Source: Cynocephalus volans | Lineage: Eukaryota > Chordata > Mammalia > Dermoptera > Cynocephalidae | Direction of reading: 5' to 3' | Length of the DNA stretch: 64,000 bases | Assembly: GCF_027409185.1 (NCBI RefSeq) | Contig: NC_084463.1 | Coordinates: 51,082,907 to 51,146,906 of the forward strand | Shown here: positions 26,201-32,200 of the stretch, piece by piece | How positions within the stretch are numbered: the first letter of the stretch is position 1 | Layout: the number at the start of each line of letters is the position of its first letter | Position numbers and translations under genes: made by a program | Notes under the pieces: generated by a model | Told to the model about the DNA's origin: nothing | What the model saw: only the letters and a program-made list of their open reading frames with translations | Database searches by the model: none

Positions 26201-29200
26201 GGCTGCCTAAATGTGCCCTTGGAGCTTCACACCCGAAGCTCAGGTTTCCCCCATCCTTCAACTCAACTTGTCACCCACCTGTGACATCCAGGTGGAAGGA
26301 GACCCTCTGGCCCCCGGCCTCGCAGCTGTACTCCCCAGCATCTACCTTCTCTGCCTTCTGTACCACCAGCCGCCGCGTGCAGCCCGTGGCCTCCAAGTGC
26401 ACCTTCGAGCTTGAGATCAGCTTTTTCCTGTCCTTGTACCACGTCACCTCCGTCTGGGCCTGGGCCACCTCGCAGCTCAGTGTGGCATTAGCCCCCGCCT
26501 CAGCCTTCACCTCACTACGCACAGGCTGATCCTTGGCGAACACTGCCTTGGGCTCTGGAACAGACAAGGAGGGACACAGGGTCAGAGACTCCAGACCAGC
26601 CCCAGCCCATCTCTCAGGGCCTAGGGCTCACTCGGAGCTGGCAGTGGCCGAGACAGGACCATCATGAGTAAGTGCCATGGCATGATAACACACACACAGG
26701 TTCCATCTGTGAACAACTGGAGCTGTGTGCTGTGAAGCTGCACATGAGGAGGCCGAGGTGCACCCGACCTCCTCACGGCTCTCAGCACTTCCAGCTCCGC
26801 TCTGAGGTTCGTGGGTGCACGTGCTGTCACAGCCCAGGAGGCCACCACAGCCAGGCCCTGTCTCTTGATAATGCCACTGTCCTGTCATTAGGGGGGCAGA
26901 TCTTCCCCTTTCCCTGCCTCAGGTCTCCCAGGCCCCCAGGCTGCTCCCACTCCCCACTTCTTCACACCACCCAGGGGCCACAGAGAGCAGGACAGGAGGT
27001 AAAGCCTGGAAAGATGTGCCCACCTTGAGCACCAAACCAGAAACCTCATCAACGTTGGTGGAGGTTACAGAGAGAATGTAATAGAGCTGAGTGCCAGGTG
27101 TGGGCCAATCAGGACAGAGCTGAGTACTGGGTGAACCAATCGGGAGAGAGCTGAGTGCTAGGTGTGGGCCAATCAGGACAGAGCTGAGTACTGGGTGAAC
27201 CAATTGACAGAGAGCTGAGTGCCAGTGTCAACCAATCAAGAAGACAGAGTTGAGTGCCAGGCATGGCCAATCAGGAGTGGACTGATCAGAAAGGAGCTGA
27301 GTGCCACCTGGGGCCAATCAGGAGAGAGGTGAGTGTCAGTGTGGGCCAATCAGGAGAGAGGTGGTTGAGCTGCATGTGGTCTCCTATCCCCAGGCTCAGT
27401 GACACGGTGGACAATGTGGAAAGGAGAAGGACTTGAGCAGGGAAGGACAGATGGACATGGTGATTGTCAAGGGACTGAGTGTGGACTTGCACAGCTCCAA
27501 GGCCCAGCCAGCAGGAATGAGTGGGTGGGGGGAGACCCTGGCACCCACCAGTAATCCTCCCCGTGTCCCCATCATCCAGAGAGGTGTTTCAGATCAGACC
27601 AGACCCCACACCCACCTGTGGTCATCACCCCACTGTCCCCACCACCCTTAGATCAGCCTCACAGGATGCACACTGGGGTCAGCTCAGCCCGTAGCCAGCT
27701 CCAGTCTCGTGACACAAAGACATGAGCCTGGGAGCCCCTGAGCACTCAAAGCTGGGGGCATGGATTCCCACGGATATGCAGAATGCCAGGGCCTCACAGC
27801 ACCCTCGGAGTTTCACACTCGACTTTCTGGGTCCCCGCCACCATCCCCCAACCCTGTCACTCACCTGTGACATCCAGGCAGAAGGAGACGCTCTGGCCTC
27901 CAGCCTCACAGGTGTATTCCCCAGCATCCACCTTCCCTGCCTTCTGCACCACCAGCTGCCGTGTGCAGCCTGCAGCCTCCATGCGCACCTTCGAGCTTGA
28001 GCTCAGCTTCTTTCCATCCTTGTACCAAGTCACCTCTGTCTGGGTCTGGGCCACCTCGCAGCTCAGCGTGGCACTGGCTCCTGCCCCGGCCTTCACCTCA
28101 CTGCGCACAGGCTGATCCTTGGCGAACACCACAGCAGGCTCTGGGGACAGACGAGGAGGAACACGGTCAGAGGCCCCATCCGGGTGAGGTTTCCATCTCC
28201 TGGTTCTTTGTTTATAGGCTGGATGCCAGGCAACCACGTACCCCCATGTGATCCTCCCTGATCCTCCTTGGGTACTCAGGTGGGTCTTTTCTGCATCCAA
28301 GCTGGGTGCTATGCCCGACCCCATGTGGGCCAAGACCCTCATGTGCCTCAGGAGGGAAGCGGAGCAAGCCTCGGAGAAATCACCAACAGGGTCAGGTGGC
28401 CTGACTGTCCCTGGCAAAACCAGAACGCTTTCTCCCTGATAAGGACTAAATTGTGTTTCCCAAGTTTTATGTACTGAAACTTAATCCCCATTGTAACTGT
28501 TGAGGGTGGGAAATCCTACTGCGGTAATTGAAAGATGGGGCCTTGAAGAGGCAATTAAATTGTAGGACATGCTCTTAATGAATGGACTAAAAATGGTGGT
28601 CATGGGCGTGGTTCTGCCACGTGAGAGCCCTGCATTGATGTAAAACCACCACCAAAGATCTCACTAGATTTCTTCCCTAGACTTTGGACTTCCCAGACTC
28701 TGAAACTGTAAGCAATAAATTTCATTTCTTACAAATTACTCAGTTGGAGGTATTTTGTTATAAGAAACAGAAATAGACTAATATACTCCCTCTCCCTAAA
28801 CTCCTGCCCCTCCACAAAGTACTCTTTCCATGGACACGTGTTCACATTTATGACCAAAATGTAAAGTTCAGCATCACAAATGATTCCCCGATTCCCTCCA
28901 CCAACAGAAACCCGACAGCACTGTGTTTTCTGCTTCGTGTACGAACAGCCATTGGATTATGAATTATTAAGGATTGTATCAGTGGAGACTTTTATATTTT
29001 TACATACAAAATGCCCGCACGCTTGCCTCTGGAATGCAGCGGCGTGAGATTTTCAGGTGCGTGTCTGGGCTTGGAGGCCTCCCTGTCCTCAGGCGGCCCA
29101 GAGTGGGGGACCCTAAGCCTATGAGGACGGGTTGAGCCCTCCTTGAGGTGGGGGCTGCATCAACGACTCGGCCCACAGAGGCCCAGCAGCCACGCTTCTT

Positions 29201-32200
29201 GTGAAACCCTCATGCAGTTCATCCCTCAGCCTCCCAGCCAACATCTCTGAGCCCTGGAAGCTTCTAGAAAGACTAGGTTTGGGTCAGGTCCACCTAGATT
29301 CAAACCTCAATCTGCCAAGGTCACTGCAAACACCTTTTAGCTCCTCTCAGCCTGTTTACTCATCTTTAAAAGGAAGAGAAGCACTTCCGAACCCTTTTTC
29401 CTAACGTGCCTGGCCCTGAGCCCAGCCCACAGACACACAATCAACAAGAGAATGTTTAAGGCTGTGAGCAGACCGCTGCAGAGACGAAACACAAACAGGG
29501 GATCGAAGCTCAGGACAGAGAAAAGAGATTTCCCTAACGCCTGAATAAAACCAAGAGTACATCCGTCATCCCTCAACTTCCTTTTTTTTTTCTCTCATTT
29601 TTCTCAATTTCCTTCTTATTCTATTTTCCACAGTTTCATTCCCCACCAGTGTAGACGTTAGTTTTTTGTGTTATTTCTCTCCCCCCCTTGCCCCCCCCAC
29701 CACCATCCACTGAGGAAAAGAAGGGTCTGGATGTCTGTCATGTGGTGCTGGAGGCAGCCGGACCTGCTCCCCACCCCAGGCCAGCCCAGGCTCACATACA
29801 CACACGGGCACTCACCGGAGACCCGGAGCTGGAAGTCCACTGAGTCCTCGCCCACACGGCAGGAGTAGGTGCCCTCATCCTGCCTGGTGACCGAGGAGGC
29901 CACCAGCCGATGCCGTGTCCCCATGTCCTCCTGCAAGAAGTGCGGGCTGGAGCAACCCAGCTCGGTGCCATCCTTGTACCAGCGCACGCTGACATGGGCC
30001 TCCGAGGTCTCACACTCAAACTGGGCTGGGCCCCCAGCCACAGCATCCACACAGCCGCCCGTCGTGTCCTTGTGCAGAAAGGGCGTGAGGCCTGCAGGAG
30101 TGTGAGGCAGGTCAGGGACTGCAGAGGCACTGACCACACTCTAGGCCACAGCTGGTGTGTGGCTGGAGGTGTCCGGGCTTCAGGGACTACACAAGACACT
30201 GATCCTCACCCAGGCCTGAGAGACCTTGACCAACCACCAGACTGCCCATCCAAGTGGAGACCCACAGTTAGGAAGTCTTTCCTCCCACTTAGCTGAGCCT
30301 GCCCAGACTACCCTGTGGCCTGCCCTCCCCTTGCAGTCAGGCACAGCCACCCCAGCGTCCCAGACCCCTCAAAGCCTGCCCAAAGCTTGGGGACAGAGGA
30401 AGGACGGCCTGCCAGCCAGCCGCACCTTGCACAGATAGCTGGTAGGCGACACAGCCCCCAGGGCTGACACACTCATACAGGCCGGCATCAGACCGCACCA
30501 CGTCGTGCACAAGCAGTGCCTGCTTCCCGGCCAACGCCTGCACCTCGTACTTGGGGCCTGGGGACAGTGCGTGGCCGTCCTTCAGCCATGTGACAGCCGC
30601 AGCCTGGTCCGACAGCTCAGCCAGCAGCTGCGCCTCCTCATGCAGCCGGGCCAGCACCTCCTGGGCGGCTGCAGCTGGTGGCTTGTGGGTGGTCAGCCCC
30701 GGGGCTGCTGGGAGCCAGGGACAAGTGGACAGACGGGGATATGGAAGGAAGCACCATGGACAGATGGACAGAAAAAAAAGAACATGGACAGAGGAACAGG
30801 GGAGGTATGGACAGGTGGACAAAGGGGAGTACAGACAGACAGTCATGTGGACAGAAGTGGACAGAGATGGGCGGACATTAGGAGCCACGAGAGCAGAGAA
30901 GACAAGGAGAGAGACAGAGACACAGTGGAGAGAGATAAAGGGGAAGGGAGAGACCCGGGAAGAACAGGCGGGACAATGGGGGAGAAGCAGCGACAGGGGA
31001 AGGAGGAGGTGAGGCCGAGAGGACCGGGGAGAAGCGGGGTGAGTCGAGGAGAAGCGGTGAGGAGGGAGTATAGGGAGGACGAAACACGGCAACACACGTG
31101 CACCAGAGCAGCAAGGGAGACAGAGAAGGGAAAGCCCAGTGTGGGGTGTGGCAGGGGCAGAAAGAAACAGACAGGAAAGGAAGCAGTGGGAGGAAACCAC
31201 AGAGGGATGGAGCGGGGAGAGGGCGGGCGGAAGTGAGAAAGGCAGAGAGATAAAGGTCTGGCACCAGGGCACCCCGCGCCCCATTCACATGCACCAGGGA
31301 CTGGCGCCACCAGTCAGCCTGGGCCGAGCTGCCAGCACACCCTGCTGCCCTGCTGTGCTTCATCCCAGTGACCTGCAGGCTGACAGGGCCGCAGGAGCCC
31401 TCTGAGCTGCGCAGCTCTCTGTCCTCCCCCCACCCCAGAGGAAACAGGCTGGCAAGCCAGGTCACTCTGCCTACCTCGGACCTCTATGCGGATGCTGCTC
31501 TCAATGCCATCAGCCACGAACTTCAGCTGTGCCCCGTGCAGGCTGGCGGTCACCTCACGGATGGTGAGCATGTGTCGGGTGCAGTCACAGCGGATCAGGT
31601 ACACGCTGCTGGCCTTCAGGGCCTGCCCATTCAGGAACCACTTGCCCGCTGAGGCCACCGTGAGGTCCACAGAGAAGGTGACCTCACCACCCTCCACCGC
31701 CTCCACCGCCTTCAGGGGCGTCCTCACGGCCAGCTGAGGGGCTGCAGGGGTGACCAGCATCAAGAAGGAGCTGGGGCCAAGGGCAGCTCCCGGTTTCTTC
31801 CTCTAAAGCCCAGACCCAAATGCTCTCTCCACCAGGAAGCCCAGCCAGTGCACACACAGCAATCATAGCACAAATCAGGCTCACCATGCATTGGGGCCAA
31901 GTTACAGCCACCCTGAGATCCTCTCTGGAATCTCACAAACCCTGCCACGGTGGGGAAGCTCTAAAGCCCTGTCCCCTGAGGCTGCTGAGTCCTGTCTCAA
32001 GGCTCCTGTCCTTCCCACTGAGGAAGTTCCACTGGCTACAGAACCCTGGTAGACCCCCACCTCTGTGAAGAGGCTCCATGAGGTCACTGTGGCCTCACGA
32101 GGCTGGGCTACACTTCTGGGCCTGGGTTTTCACAAGCAGGCAGGTGCCATTACCAGGAGTCTTCCCTTACCCAAATGAACTGTCCCTGGGAACTCCAGGT

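Larger units (their letters stand above)
24552..26278 (-). repeat. Exon-plus-intron tandem duplication, copy A (exon 11 unit)
   Basis: Exon 11 with its upstream intron aligns at an offset of 1,727 bp with the exon 10 unit. Identity is near-complete through 24552-25170 and 26279-26890, and weaker beyond. Shared blocks include the TGATAACACACACACAGGTT text at about 24955 and 26682. Confidence 0.92.
26279..27864 (-). repeat. Exon-plus-intron tandem duplication, copy B (exon 10 unit)
   Basis: Partner of the unit at 24552-26278; it holds the same order of exon, shared intron block, minisatellite and GGCTCAGTGACA(C/G)GGTGG block. Confidence 0.92.

Noticed and set aside
30337..31465. Long Ser/Leu/Pro-rich frames on the minus strand (195-315 residues)
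   Set aside because: They run from the pyrimidine-rich intron 6 into exon 7; only the exon 7 part is real coding sequence.
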